Assembly: GCF_006345815.1 (NCBI RefSeq)
Contig: NZ_VCIG01000005.1
Coordinates: 619,934-683,933, forward strand
Length of the DNA stretch: 64,000 nucleotides
DNA from: Ochrobactrum sp. CGA5
Lineage (GTDB): Bacteria; Pseudomonadota; Alphaproteobacteria; Rhizobiales; Rhizobiaceae
Reading direction: 5' to 3'
The notes beneath the pieces were generated by a model. That model saw only the letters and a list, made by a program, of their open reading frames with translations, was not told the origin of the DNA and ran no database searches. Positions within the stretch are counted from its first letter, which is position 1; every line of letters begins with the position of its first letter. The position numbers were made by a program, and so were the translations under genes. Below, in pieces: positions 21,090-29,663 of the stretch.

Positions 21090-21737
21090 CTAGCTGGGCC
21101 GTTTGAAACTCTGTCGCAATTTCTCAATGTGAGGCCGACAGTGACAACCTTCAATGTGGTCATTCACCAACCCCATGGCTTGCATGAAAGCATAAACCGT
21201 CGTTGGCCCAACAAACGACCAGCCACGCTTTTTCAGGTCTTTGGAAATGCGAATAGAAGTCTCGGTCTTCGGATTGGCGACAAGAGTTGAATAGTCTACC
21301 AAGGCGGGACGATCTTTTACGCCAGGCTCGAAAGACCAAAAATAGGCCGCCAGCGACCCCTTCTCCGCAACCAACTCGATTGCGCGTCCGGCGTTGTTAA
21401 TTGTGGATTCAATCTTGCCACGGTGACGCACGATGCCTTTCTCACCTAGCAGACGCTCCACATCTGCTTGACCATACCGGGCAATGCGATGGAAATCGAA
21501 GCCGTCGAAAGCTGCGCGAAAGTTCTCCCGCTTGCGTAAGATCGTGAGCCAAGACAGACCCGACTGGAACCCTTCAAGGCAGATTTTCTCGAAAAGCCGG
21601 AAATCATCCGAGACTGGAACACCCCATTCATTGTCATGATAAGCGAGATAGTCCGGTAATTCGCCCGGCCAGAAGCAGCGCGTCATTCCATCAGCGCCGA
21701 CGATCAGACCGGTTTTTGCCTCTACGACATCGCTCAT
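21090..21737 (-). CDS. tag: DNA-3-methyladenine glycosylase I
   Basis: Removes 3-methyladenine from alkylated DNA as the first step of base excision repair. The 215-residue protein has the TAG-type zinc site: Cys21 in RCFWPG, His34 in YHDNEWGVP, and His194 and Cys198 in DHIEGCHC. The blocks LEGFQSGLSWLTILRKRENFR and GWSFVGPTTVYAFMQAMG are typical. The ATG at 21735-21737 has GAGG seven bases upstream. It precedes the LysE gene by 63 bases on the same strand. Confidence 0.95.
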   Translation of the reverse strand: MSDVVEAKTGLIVGADGMTRCFWPGELPDYLAYHDNEWGVPVSDDFRLFEKICLEGFQSGLSWLTILRKRENFRAAFDGFDFHRIARYGQADVERLLGEKGIVRHRGKIESTINNAGRAIELVAEKGSLAAYFWSFEPGVKDRPALVDYSTLVANPKTETSIRISKDLKKRGWSFVGPTTVYAFMQAMGLVNDHIEGCHCRPHIEKLRQSFKRPS

Positions 21738-21975
21738 CGTTCCGCCTCTCAAACTTCATATATAATTAATTATGTCGCGCAACCTGACACTAACCACAAT
21801 TTCAATCTGAAGGAACTTCACGCGACATATCCGACCAAAATTTACCTTTACGATTCCATTCCGGCACACAATCCCCCCACGAGGATGAGGGTCGCTCTCC
21901 TGACAATTGGTGTCAGGAGTTGTAACGGGCAACTGTGCCACAAGGATTTCTGGTACAAAGAGACGGATCTGGATT

Positions 21976-22743
21976 ATGAAACCGCGTTATCTTCTTTTAA
22001 TCGGGTCGCTTGCGGCGATTGCCGTTTCCATCGTCAGCACAGGCATGGCGTTTGCCAACGACCGCTATGCAACAATGCCGCCGGTGAGTGTTAGCCCAGA
22101 TCTCTCTGCACCTTGGGTAGCTCAGTTGCACGGACAACCTGCCCGCATAAGGGCCGTACCGCAATCTTTACAGCTAGCGCCGCATGTTTCTGTCAAGCAG
22201 AAAAAAAAGGGCAAATCGAGCTACCGTCAGGTATCGTATCAGCGCCAGGCTGCGGATGCGGCAGCCACAGTACGAAAGCACCGGATTGATCGCGCTTATC
22301 TACCACAGATGGTGTCCTATACTGGCAATGAAAAGCCGGGAACAATTGTTATCGATACAAGCAAGCGCTTTCTATTTCTTGTTCAGTCCAGCGGCAAAGC
22401 GATGCGATATGGCGTTGGCGTCGGGAAGCAAGGTTTTAGTTGGAAAGGTTCACAACGCATCAGCCGCAAAGCCGAATGGCCAACCTGGACACCACCGAAG
22501 GAAATGATTGCACGGGAGCGCAAAAAGGGACGTATCCTGCCCGCACGCATGGAAGGCGGCATCAATAATCCGCTAGGAGCGCGCGCGCTTTATCTCGGTT
22601 CCACGCTTTATCGCATCCACGGAACCAATCAGCCATGGACCATCGGCAAGGCAATGTCGTCAGGCTGCATTCGCATGCGCAACGAAGATGTCACTGATCT
22701 TTATGAGCGGGTTCATGTTGGCGCAAAAGTGGTTGTCCGTTAG
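21976..22743 (+). CDS. L,D-transpeptidase (YkuD domain), exported
   Basis: A 255-residue periplasmic enzyme that makes 3-3 cross-links in peptidoglycan or attaches proteins to it. The N-terminus is a signal peptide (MKPRYLLLIGSLAAIAVSIV to about MAFA). After a basic linker comes the YkuD domain with HGTNQPWTIG and SSGCIRM, in which Cys231 is the catalytic nucleophile. The ATG at 21976 is chosen because it places the signal peptide at the start; the open frame upstream has no ribosome site. A strong terminator follows. A second, related enzyme is encoded at 38512-39261. Confidence 0.92.
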   Translation: MKPRYLLLIGSLAAIAVSIVSTGMAFANDRYATMPPVSVSPDLSAPWVAQLHGQPARIRAVPQSLQLAPHVSVKQKKKGKSSYRQVSYQRQAADAAATVRKHRIDRAYLPQMVSYTGNEKPGTIVIDTSKRFLFLVQSSGKAMRYGVGVGKQGFSWKGSQRISRKAEWPTWTPPKEMIARERKKGRILPARMEGGINNPLGARALYLGSTLYRIHGTNQPWTIGKAMSSGCIRMRNEDVTDLYERVHVGAKVVVR

Positions 22744-22765
22744 CGAACCATTCTCCATGTCATTT

Positions 22766-22802
22766 GCGCCCGCCCTCCCTCGAAGGCGGGCGCATTTTTT
22801 CA
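22766..22802 (+). terminator. Rho-independent terminator
   Basis: GCGCCCGCC at 22766-22774 pairs with GGCGGGCGC at 22785-22793, followed by a long T run. It lies about 23 bases past the L,D-transpeptidase stop. Confidence 0.92.
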
Positions 22803-23046
22803 TAAATCTGAAAAGAGCAAAACTTCTGCACAGAAAGAATGATTGCAGGCTTGGAAACATTATTGAGGGGGCTTTTCCTTTTGTTCCGAACACCCATATG
22901 CTGACCATGGCAAAGTCCAAAGATTGTATGGAAAAGGCTGCCTGATGGCGGTTGTGCCGGTGACGAAACCGGCATGTAGGTCAATAGCATTTAAGCGCAA
23001 AACGGGGCTTCCCTGCGCCGATTGCTTCTGAGGGAAAGGATAAATT

Positions 23047-23877
23047 ATGACCGTACCGACAGTTAAACTGAACGACGGCAATCACATTCCGCAGCTCGGG
23101 TACGGTGTCTGGCAAGTGGGTAACGACGAAGCGATCACTGCTGTCAGCGAAGCGTTGAAAGCAGGATATCGTCATATTGATACCGCTGCCATTTATGGCA
23201 ACGAAGAGGGCGTCGGCAAGGCGATCAGAAATTCCGGTATCGAGCGCGGCGACATTTTCCTCACCACGAAATTGTGGAACAGTGAACAGGGCTATGAACC
23301 GACGCTGAAGGCGTTCGATGCCAGCCTAAAAAAACTTGGTGCCGACTACGTGGATCTTTACCTCATCCACTGGCCGATCCCATCAAAAGACCTTTTCATG
23401 GAGACATGGCGCGCGTTTCTCAGACTGAAAGAAGAAGGCCGCGCCAAATCCATCGGCGTATCAAACTTCCGCACAGCCGATCTCGAACGCGTCATCAAGG
23501 AAAGCGGTGTTACGCCAGTTCTCAACCAGATTGAATTGCATCCACAGTTCCAGCAGGACGAGTTGCGTCTCTTCCACAGCAAGCATAACATCGCAACAGA
23601 AGCCTGGAGTCCGCTCGGTCAGGGTAGAATCCTGGAGGACTCCACGCTGAAAGCCATTGCAGCAAAGCACGGCAAATCGGTTGCACAGGTCATACTGCGT
23701 TGGCACATCGAAACGGGCAATATCGTCATCCCGAAATCTGTTACGCCTGCCCGCATCAAGGAAAACTTCGATATTTTCGATTTCCGTCTCAACGGAACCG
23801 ATCACGATGCGATAACGAAACTGGACAAGGCCGATGGCCGGATAGGCCCGAACCCGAGTACATTTTCGGCTGGCTGA
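23047..23877 (+). CDS. Aldo/keto reductase, DkgA-like
   Basis: A 276-residue NADPH-dependent reductase of the aldo/keto reductase family, cytoplasmic. The catalytic tetrad is complete: Asp45 and Tyr50 in HIDTAAIYGNE, Lys75 in TTKLWN, and His108 in LIHWP. The cofactor-binding end has VIPKSVTPARIKENFDIF. Length and sequence resemble the 2,5-diketo-gluconate reductase/methylglyoxal reductase group, but the substrate is not decided. Stand-alone gene with a palindromic terminator shared with glcF. Confidence 0.92.
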   Translation: MTVPTVKLNDGNHIPQLGYGVWQVGNDEAITAVSEALKAGYRHIDTAAIYGNEEGVGKAIRNSGIERGDIFLTTKLWNSEQGYEPTLKAFDASLKKLGADYVDLYLIHWPIPSKDLFMETWRAFLRLKEEGRAKSIGVSNFRTADLERVIKESGVTPVLNQIELHPQFQQDELRLFHSKHNIATEAWSPLGQGRILEDSTLKAIAAKHGKSVAQVILRWHIETGNIVIPKSVTPARIKENFDIFDFRLNGTDHDAITKLDKADGRIGPNPSTFSAG

Positions 23878-23890
23878 GCAGACATCGAAG

Positions 23891-23916
23891 GAAAACCGGG
23901 CAAACGCCCGGTTTTC
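23891..23916. terminator. Bidirectional terminator between the aldo/keto reductase gene and glcF
   Basis: GAAAACCGGGC at 23891-23901 pairs with GCCCGGTTTTC, with a four-base loop. A and T runs on both sides let it work for both converging genes. Confidence 0.88.
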
Positions 23917-25224
23917 TCACGCAGCTGTTTGTAACAACCCTTGCGGCTTCGGTCCGCCATAGGCCCAGTCAATCAGCTCTACCGTATGTACGATGGGGAG
24001 TTTGCTGCCGGTCGCGATCTGCGTCATGCAACCAATATTACCGGTAGCGATCAGATTAGCGCCCGTCGCCTCGATATTCTTGACTTTGCGGTCGCGGAGC
24101 TGGGCAGCAATTTCCGGCTGCATGATGTTGTAAGTCCCTGCCGATCCACAGCATAAATGGCCCTCAAGCGGCTCCTTAACCGTAAAACCTGCTTTGGACA
24201 GAAGGTCTTTCGGCTGACGTACGAGTTTCTGCCCATGCTGCATGGAACAAGCGGAATGATAGGCAACCGTCAGCGCCTGCGGTGCATCCGGTTCCGGCAG
24301 ATCAATGCTGGCGAGATATTCGGTGATGTCTTTGGCCAATGCCGACACACGTTCTGCCTTATCCCTGTAGGATGGATCAAGACGCAGCATGTAGCCGTAA
24401 TCCTTGATGGTCGTGCCGCAGCCCGACGCCGTGACAATAATGGCATCAAGACCATCCGCTTCGATCTCACGGGTCCAGACATCGACATTGTGTCGTGCCT
24501 GGTCTAGGGCCTGTTCTTCGCGGCCCATATGGTGGACCAGCGAGCCGCAGCAGCCCTCCCCCTTTGGCATCACCACTTCAATGCCAAAGCGGTTCAAAAG
24601 CCGCAAGGTCGCTGCATTAATCCCCGGATTGAGTACAGGTTGAGCACAACCATTGAGGATCGCCACGCGACCGCGTTTTTCACCTTGGGCGGCACTGATC
24701 ATTTCGATCCGAGCGGCGGTTGGAAGGTTCCGTGGCGCAAGGTCGAGCATTGCCGCCATAGGGCGCAGCGCCGGGCTTTTGCGCAGCAACGGCGCGAAAA
24801 GCTTTCCCAGTTTCGCAAGCTTTAGCGCTGCGCGGAAGCGACCGGGATAAGGCAGCACCTGTGCGAGCACCCCACGCAGGAAGCGGTTCATCAATGGGCG
24901 CTTATAGGTTTTCTCGATATGCGCACGCGCGTGATCGACCAGATGCATGTAGTTGACGCCGGATGGGCAAGTCGTCATGCACGACAGGCACGATAGGCAG
25001 CGGTCGACATGGCGCACGATTTCCTCATCCGCCGGACGACCGTTTTCCAACATGTCCTTGATTAGATAAATGCGTCCTCGGGGGCTGTCGAGTTCGTTGC
25101 CAAGCGTCACATAGGTCGGGCACGTGGCGGTACAAAAGCCGCAATGTACGCATTTGCGCAAGATCTTTTCGGCTTCGTTGACGCCCGGATCGCGCAGTTG
25201 GTCGGGGCTGAAATGGGTCTGCAT
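23917..25224 (-). CDS. glcF: Glycolate oxidase iron-sulfur subunit
   Basis: Iron-sulfur subunit of the membrane-associated glycolate oxidase (glycolate to glyoxylate), carrying electrons from GlcD/GlcE to the respiratory chain. The 435-residue protein has two 4Fe-4S cluster motifs, CVHCGFCTATCP (Cys25, 28, 31, 35) and CLSCLSCMTTCP (Cys76, 79, 82, 86). Two CCG domains follow (GEGCCGSLVHH and HLCCGSAGTY). It is the last gene of glcD-glcE-glcF, four bases after glcE. Confidence 0.96.
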   Translation of the reverse strand: MQTHFSPDQLRDPGVNEAEKILRKCVHCGFCTATCPTYVTLGNELDSPRGRIYLIKDMLENGRPADEEIVRHVDRCLSCLSCMTTCPSGVNYMHLVDHARAHIEKTYKRPLMNRFLRGVLAQVLPYPGRFRAALKLAKLGKLFAPLLRKSPALRPMAAMLDLAPRNLPTAARIEMISAAQGEKRGRVAILNGCAQPVLNPGINAATLRLLNRFGIEVVMPKGEGCCGSLVHHMGREEQALDQARHNVDVWTREIEADGLDAIIVTASGCGTTIKDYGYMLRLDPSYRDKAERVSALAKDITEYLASIDLPEPDAPQALTVAYHSACSMQHGQKLVRQPKDLLSKAGFTVKEPLEGHLCCGSAGTYNIMQPEIAAQLRDRKVKNIEATGANLIATGNIGCMTQIATGSKLPIVHTVELIDWAYGGPKPQGLLQTAA

Positions 25225-25228
25225 GGTT

Positions 25229-26461
25229 TCAAACTCCAGCCTGACGGGGATGCATACGCCCCGGGTTGAGGATATTTTCCGGATCGAATTGTTGCTTCAA
25301 CCGCTGAGAAAGCGCCGCCAATGCTGCCGATTGCGGTTCAAACACTTCAACGCTTGCGCGAATACCTTCCGGCGCGCGCACCAGCGTCGCATGACCGCCA
25401 CCATGGCTGGCGATTAGTTTACGCAATATCTGCGCTTCGGGGTCGGCTTCCATTCGCATCCAGATCAAGCCACCCTGCCAGTCGTAATAAGCATCGACAC
25501 CTGCATGACGACGGAACTCGTCCACCAAGCGCCATCCCTGCATCGGAGCAATCGAAACACGCCAGACGGCGCGATTGTCTCCTGTATTGGCATAAGGCAG
25601 AACATCGCGCACTTCACGCCAGAGCTGCTGGGACGGTGTGCCGTCCAACAACTCTACGTCGCCCGACTGGCCAAGGAGTGCCTGTAATTGCCGACTACGG
25701 TGTTCAACTGAAGGTGCAAAGCCTTCGAGGCGCAGCACGGTTGCTGCATCCCAGCCCAACGCACCATCGAGAAAACGATTAGCAACTGTGGGCGGTAAAT
25801 GCGCGGCGGAAGCGACTTCTTCCCGCGAACCCATTGCCATGGCCATGACACGCGCGGCCTGTTCGTCAGTCAGTCCGCGCACGACGAGTGTTGCCGCCGT
25901 TTCCGGCCTCGGTAGAACCTTGAACGTTATCTCGGTGGCAACGCCCAGCGTACCCCAGGAGTTGGCCATACCTTTAGACAAATCATAACCGGTGACGTTT
26001 TTGACTACGCGACCGCCAGATTTGAACAATTCACCACGTCCGGATACAACCCGCACGCCAAGTACGTGATCGCGCGCGGCACCCGCCTTGAGACGGCGCG
26101 GACCAGACAGATTGGCGGCTAGTGTCCCACCGATCGTGCCGCGACCGCTCTCACCGGAAATCAGCGGGCCGTAATCCATCGGTTCGAAATGAAAACATTG
26201 ATTGTTGTCGGCCAAAAGCTGTTCGATCTCAGCCATCGGCGTTCCAGCCTTTGCAGAGAGCACCAACTCGTCCGGCTCGTACAAGGTAACGCCTGTCATC
26301 TCAGAAAGGTCCAGCACACGGCCTGCGTCGACCCGATGCCCCAGACCGCGCTTGGAGCCATGGCCGATGACTTCAAGCGGGATGGAACTAGCCAACGCTT
26401 CCTGCACGGCATCCAGAACACCGGCTTCATCTCGCGGCTTTAGAATATTTTCATCGCTCAT
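25229..26461 (-). CDS. glcE: Glycolate oxidase FAD-binding subunit
   Basis: A 410-residue FAD-binding subunit of glycolate oxidase. It has an FAD-binding type-4 domain with the nucleotide segment EVIGHGSKRGLG and ISGESGRGTIGGTLAANLSGPRRLKAGAARDHVLG split over the PCMH fold, and a C-terminal oxidase end with FDPENILNPGRM. The ATG at 26459-26461 is chosen; an alternative GTG four codons upstream is possible because the ribosome site is weak. Middle gene of the operon, 15 bases after glcD. Confidence 0.94.
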   Translation of the reverse strand: MSDENILKPRDEAGVLDAVQEALASSIPLEVIGHGSKRGLGHRVDAGRVLDLSEMTGVTLYEPDELVLSAKAGTPMAEIEQLLADNNQCFHFEPMDYGPLISGESGRGTIGGTLAANLSGPRRLKAGAARDHVLGVRVVSGRGELFKSGGRVVKNVTGYDLSKGMANSWGTLGVATEITFKVLPRPETAATLVVRGLTDEQAARVMAMAMGSREEVASAAHLPPTVANRFLDGALGWDAATVLRLEGFAPSVEHRSRQLQALLGQSGDVELLDGTPSQQLWREVRDVLPYANTGDNRAVWRVSIAPMQGWRLVDEFRRHAGVDAYYDWQGGLIWMRMEADPEAQILRKLIASHGGGHATLVRAPEGIRASVEVFEPQSAALAALSQRLKQQFDPENILNPGRMHPRQAGV

Positions 26462-26476
26462 GATCAAAACCACAAC

Positions 26477-27973
26477 TCAGAAACGGGGAATATCCGGGAA
26501 AGCCAGTTCACCGCGATGCACATGCATGCGGCCCAGCTCGGCGCAGCGGCGCAATTGCGGAAACACCTTGCCGGGATTGAGGAGATGCTTGGCATCAAAT
26601 GCACATTTGACACGCATCTGCTGGTCGAGGTCGATCTGGTTGAACATCTCCGGCATCAGATCGCGCTTTTCGATACCGACCCCATGTTCGCCGGTAAGCA
26701 CCCCCCCAACCTTTACGCAAAGACGTAAGATGTCCGCGCCAAAATCTTCCGCAGCTTCCAGTTCACCAGGAATATTCGCGTCATAGAGAATAAGCGGATG
26801 CAGATTGCCGTCGCCTGCATGAAACACATTGGCCACCCGCAACCCATATTTTTCGGATAGTTCACGCATCCCCGACAGAACACGCGGTAGCTCTTTACGC
26901 GGGATGGTGCCATCCATGCATAGATAGTCTGGCGAAATACGTCCAACCGCTGGAAATGCCGCTTTCCGCCCCGCCCAGAAAGCCAGACGCTGTTCCTCCG
27001 ACTGAGACAATATGCACGTTGTGGAGCCATTTTTAAGCGCCAACGCTTCGACCTGGCCAATCAAATAATCCACTTCAATTGGTGGCCCATCCAGTTCGAC
27101 AATCAACAATGCTTCAACATCAAGCGGATAGCCCACACGGACAAATTCCTCAGCCGCTTTGATGGCTGGCCTGTCCATCATTTCCATTCCACCCGGAATG
27201 ATACCCGCGCCGATAATATCGGCCACACACTGACCGGCCTGCTCGCTGGAGGGAAAGCCAACCATAACTGCGCGGGCCGTTTCCGGCTTTTGCAGGATAC
27301 GAACGGTAATCTCTGTCACGACGCCAAGCAGTCCTTCCGATCCGGTCATCAGACCAAGAAGATCGTAGCCTTCGCTGTCGAGATGCTTGCCGCCAAGCCG
27401 GATAACTTCTCCAGTGATCAGCACCATTTCGATGCCGAGCACATTATTCACAGTTAGACCATATTTGAGGCAATGCACACCCCCGGCATTCTCTGCTACA
27501 TTGCCACCAATGGAGCAGGCGATCTGCGACGACGGATCGGGCGCATAATAAAAGCCCTCATGCTCAACAGCCTTTGTAATGCCGAGATTCGTCACGCCCG
27601 GTTGCACCACCGCCACGCGATTAGGATAATCGATTTCGAGAATGCGATTGAAGCGCGACATTCCCAGCAGAACGGCATCCTGCAATGGCATCGAGCCGCC
27701 GGACAGTGATGTACCCGCGCCGCGAGGCACCACCCGAATATTGTTATCGTGACAATAGCGCAGAACCTGAGAAACCTGCTCTACCGTCTCTGGCAGCACA
27801 ACAACCAGAGGCAATGACCGGTGTGCAGTCAGGCCATCACTCTCGAACACGCGCATTGCGTTGATGGCATCAACAACGCCTTCGCCCGGCACAATGCCCC
27901 GCAGATCGACGACGATCTGCTCGCGTCGCTGCAGGACGGATGCGTCCGGCTTCGGCATGATGAGTCCGCTCAT
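26477..27973 (-). CDS. glcD: Glycolate oxidase catalytic subunit
   Basis: A 498-residue FAD-linked dehydrogenase, the catalytic subunit of glycolate oxidase. It shows the FAD-binding motif VVPRGAGTSLSGGSMP (about residue 68 on), CSIGGNVAENAGGVHCLKYG, and the C-terminal GEHGVGIEKRDLM and HLLNPGKVFP segments. The ATG at 27971-27973 is used because GGAGG lies six bases upstream; the frame is open for 37 more codons but that stretch contains the likely operator. First gene of the operon. Glycolate arises from phosphoglycolate made during DNA repair or from plant-derived sources. Confidence 0.95.
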   Translation of the reverse strand: MSGLIMPKPDASVLQRREQIVVDLRGIVPGEGVVDAINAMRVFESDGLTAHRSLPLVVVLPETVEQVSQVLRYCHDNNIRVVPRGAGTSLSGGSMPLQDAVLLGMSRFNRILEIDYPNRVAVVQPGVTNLGITKAVEHEGFYYAPDPSSQIACSIGGNVAENAGGVHCLKYGLTVNNVLGIEMVLITGEVIRLGGKHLDSEGYDLLGLMTGSEGLLGVVTEITVRILQKPETARAVMVGFPSSEQAGQCVADIIGAGIIPGGMEMMDRPAIKAAEEFVRVGYPLDVEALLIVELDGPPIEVDYLIGQVEALALKNGSTTCILSQSEEQRLAFWAGRKAAFPAVGRISPDYLCMDGTIPRKELPRVLSGMRELSEKYGLRVANVFHAGDGNLHPLILYDANIPGELEAAEDFGADILRLCVKVGGVLTGEHGVGIEKRDLMPEMFNQIDLDQQMRVKCAFDAKHLLNPGKVFPQLRRCAELGRMHVHRGELAFPDIPRF

Positions 27974-27983
27974 ATTTTCCTCC

Positions 27984-28050
27984 ACCACTGATGTGGTCAA
28001 AGTGCATTCCGCACCACTTTCGTCAAGTGGTAAATCATTTTTACCACTTG
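27984..28050. promoter_or_regulatory. Cluster of GTGGT/ACCAC half-sites upstream of glcD
   Basis: A perfect 11-base inverted repeat has its left arm CAAGTGGTAAA at 28024-28034 and the complementary arm at 28040-28050, five bases apart. A second pair, ACCAC at 27984-27988 and GTGGT at 27993-27997, overlaps the glcD ribosome site, and another ACCAC lies near 28013. The TGGT/ACCA core resembles FadR-subfamily GntR operators, so this may be the glycolate-responsive operator. The regulator is inferred, not shown. Confidence 0.6.
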
Positions 28051-28172
28051 AGTCAGTAGCTAAACAGTTTCCACGCTGCGGCATAATTGCTTGCCTAGTT
28101 TCCTAGCGCTCGGCTAGATGCTTTAGACTCGGAGCTTTAGCAAAAGCATAGCAGGGAGTGGGGTAGCACAAC

Positions 28173-29102
28173 ATGATGAGCAGTCTGGCGGATATGGAAA
28201 TCTTTGCCCGCGTTGTGGCAACGGGCAGCATGTCGGCAGCCGCTCGCGATCTGAGTCTCTCGCCAGCAGTCGTCTCGAAGCGCCTGGGCCGACTGGAAGA
28301 GCGCCTCGGAACCCGACTACTTCAACGTACAACCCGCCAGATCGCGTTGACGGAGGCTGGTCAGGGTTATCATGAGCGGGTTCTTGCCATTCTCTCCAAC
28401 ATTGAGGAAGCGGAGGCTTTCGTCGCCCGCCGTTCAGCGGATGCGCGCGGTACACTGAAAATATCAGCTCCGACGACTTTCGGCCGCATGCACATTGCAC
28501 CCTACCTCGTACCATTCATGCGCGCCAATGCCGACCTGACCGTCAATATGCAGCTTACCGACGAGATGGTCGACATTGTGGGGGATGGGTACGATCTTGC
28601 CATTCGGATCGCGGAACTTTCCGATTCAACCCTCGTCGCACGCCGGCTCGCACCCGTGCGTCGTATTTTCGTGGCCTCACCCGGCTATGTCTCGGAACGA
28701 GGCACGCCGCAGAGTATCGAGGATTTGCAGGATCATATCTGTCTGGCCCCGCACAACAACGACCCTTGGCGACTGGAAGGTCCCAAAGGCCCTATCGTCA
28801 TTCGCCCAGTTGGGCCGCTACAAACCAATTCCAGCGAAATGATACGCGAGGCAGTTCTGGCAGGCCTCGGCATAGCGCAACGCTCAACCTGGGACATAGG
28901 CCCAGAACTAGCAGCAGGCAAGTTAGTACAGGTTCTGCCCGACTATGCGGCCTCTCGCAATGTTGCAATTCATGCCGTCTATCCATCAAAACAGTTTCTC
29001 CCGGCAAAGGTCAGACTGTTCATAGACTATCTGGCCGATCTTTATGGCCCAGTTCCCTACTGGGAGAGCGGTACGTCTCCGCACGAAATAGCAAAAAAAT
29101 AG
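28173..29102 (+). CDS. LysR family transcriptional regulator
   Basis: A 309-residue LysR-type regulator: an N-terminal winged helix-turn-helix (about residues 1-60, with MEIFARVVATGSMSAAARDLSLSPAVVSKRLGRLEERLG) and a C-terminal substrate-binding domain from about residue 92. It resembles the GbpR/DsdC-like cluster with the TTRQIALTEAG linker. Divergent from glcD, with 199 bases between the starts, so it could control itself and glcDEF. The intergenic motif, however, looks more like a GntR than a LysR box. Start at 28173 (ATGATG) with GGGG upstream. Effector unknown. Confidence 0.93.
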   Translation: MMSSLADMEIFARVVATGSMSAAARDLSLSPAVVSKRLGRLEERLGTRLLQRTTRQIALTEAGQGYHERVLAILSNIEEAEAFVARRSADARGTLKISAPTTFGRMHIAPYLVPFMRANADLTVNMQLTDEMVDIVGDGYDLAIRIAELSDSTLVARRLAPVRRIFVASPGYVSERGTPQSIEDLQDHICLAPHNNDPWRLEGPKGPIVIRPVGPLQTNSSEMIREAVLAGLGIAQRSTWDIGPELAAGKLVQVLPDYAASRNVAIHAVYPSKQFLPAKVRLFIDYLADLYGPVPYWESGTSPHEIAKK

Positions 29103-29263
29103 ACCGGCTTACGTTCGTCGGTTAATAAGTCACGCACACTATATTAGTGAGTCAGCATATAAAGCTGTCTAAGTTTTTGAATCTCAAAGACTTAGCTATC
29201 CCGCAATCCGTTATTCGAGCGAATCGGATGAGCTCCTCCCGTTATCCTGATTATCTGGAAAAA

Positions 29264-29554
29264 ATGATGAACACACCTGTACGCTTTATTCTAGCACTCG
29301 TCGTCGCCGTTATCGTTGGCTGCGGCTTCATGGTCTATGACAAGTCCCGCGGCGCCGAGTGGGTCGTTTCTCCGCAACAAATCGAGCAAGCCAAAGCTGA
29401 CGGCAAAACTGGCGTCGAAAGCCGCCCCGGCACGATAACTGTACTTCCGATCCGCAGCGAGACGGCCGACGCACTTCCGTTCAAATGGGCCATGTATGGC
29501 CTTGTCGCAGGTCTTTTCGTCCTCGTCGCGACACGCAAGCGCAAAAACGCCTGA
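29264..29554 (+). CDS. Small membrane protein of unknown function
   Basis: A predicted protein of about 96 residues with two membrane helices: an N-terminal one (VRFILALVVAVIVGCGFMVYD) and a C-terminal one (MYGLVAGLFVLVATRKR) around a short soluble loop rich in charged residues. I do not recognise the family. The start is placed at the ATGATG at 29264-29269 because the first helix begins right after; the frame is open further upstream to 29147. A terminator follows. It may be translated as a loop-exposed inner-membrane protein. Confidence 0.6.
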   Translation: MMNTPVRFILALVVAVIVGCGFMVYDKSRGAEWVVSPQQIEQAKADGKTGVESRPGTITVLPIRSETADALPFKWAMYGLVAGLFVLVATRKRKNA

Positions 29555-29576
29555 TCATTTTTTGATCATATATTCT

Positions 29577-29613
29577 GAAAGCCCGGTTGCATCATCGACC
29601 GGGCTTTCATTTT
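29577..29613 (+). terminator. Rho-independent terminator
   Basis: GAAAGCCCGGT at 29577-29587 pairs with ACCGGGCTTTC around a ten-base loop, followed by ATTTTC. It ends the small membrane-protein transcript before the gntR-like gene. Confidence 0.85.
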
Positions 29614-29627
29614 CAATATATTCCGTT

Positions 29628-29641
29628 GCCCGACGTCGGGC
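29628..29641. promoter_or_regulatory. 14-base palindrome upstream of the gntR-like gene
   Basis: GCCCGACGTCGGGC is a perfect palindrome 23 bases upstream of the first candidate start of the GntR-type gene. It may be its own operator. Confidence 0.35.
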
Positions 29642-29663
29642 TAACAGCTACTTTGCCGCCGTT

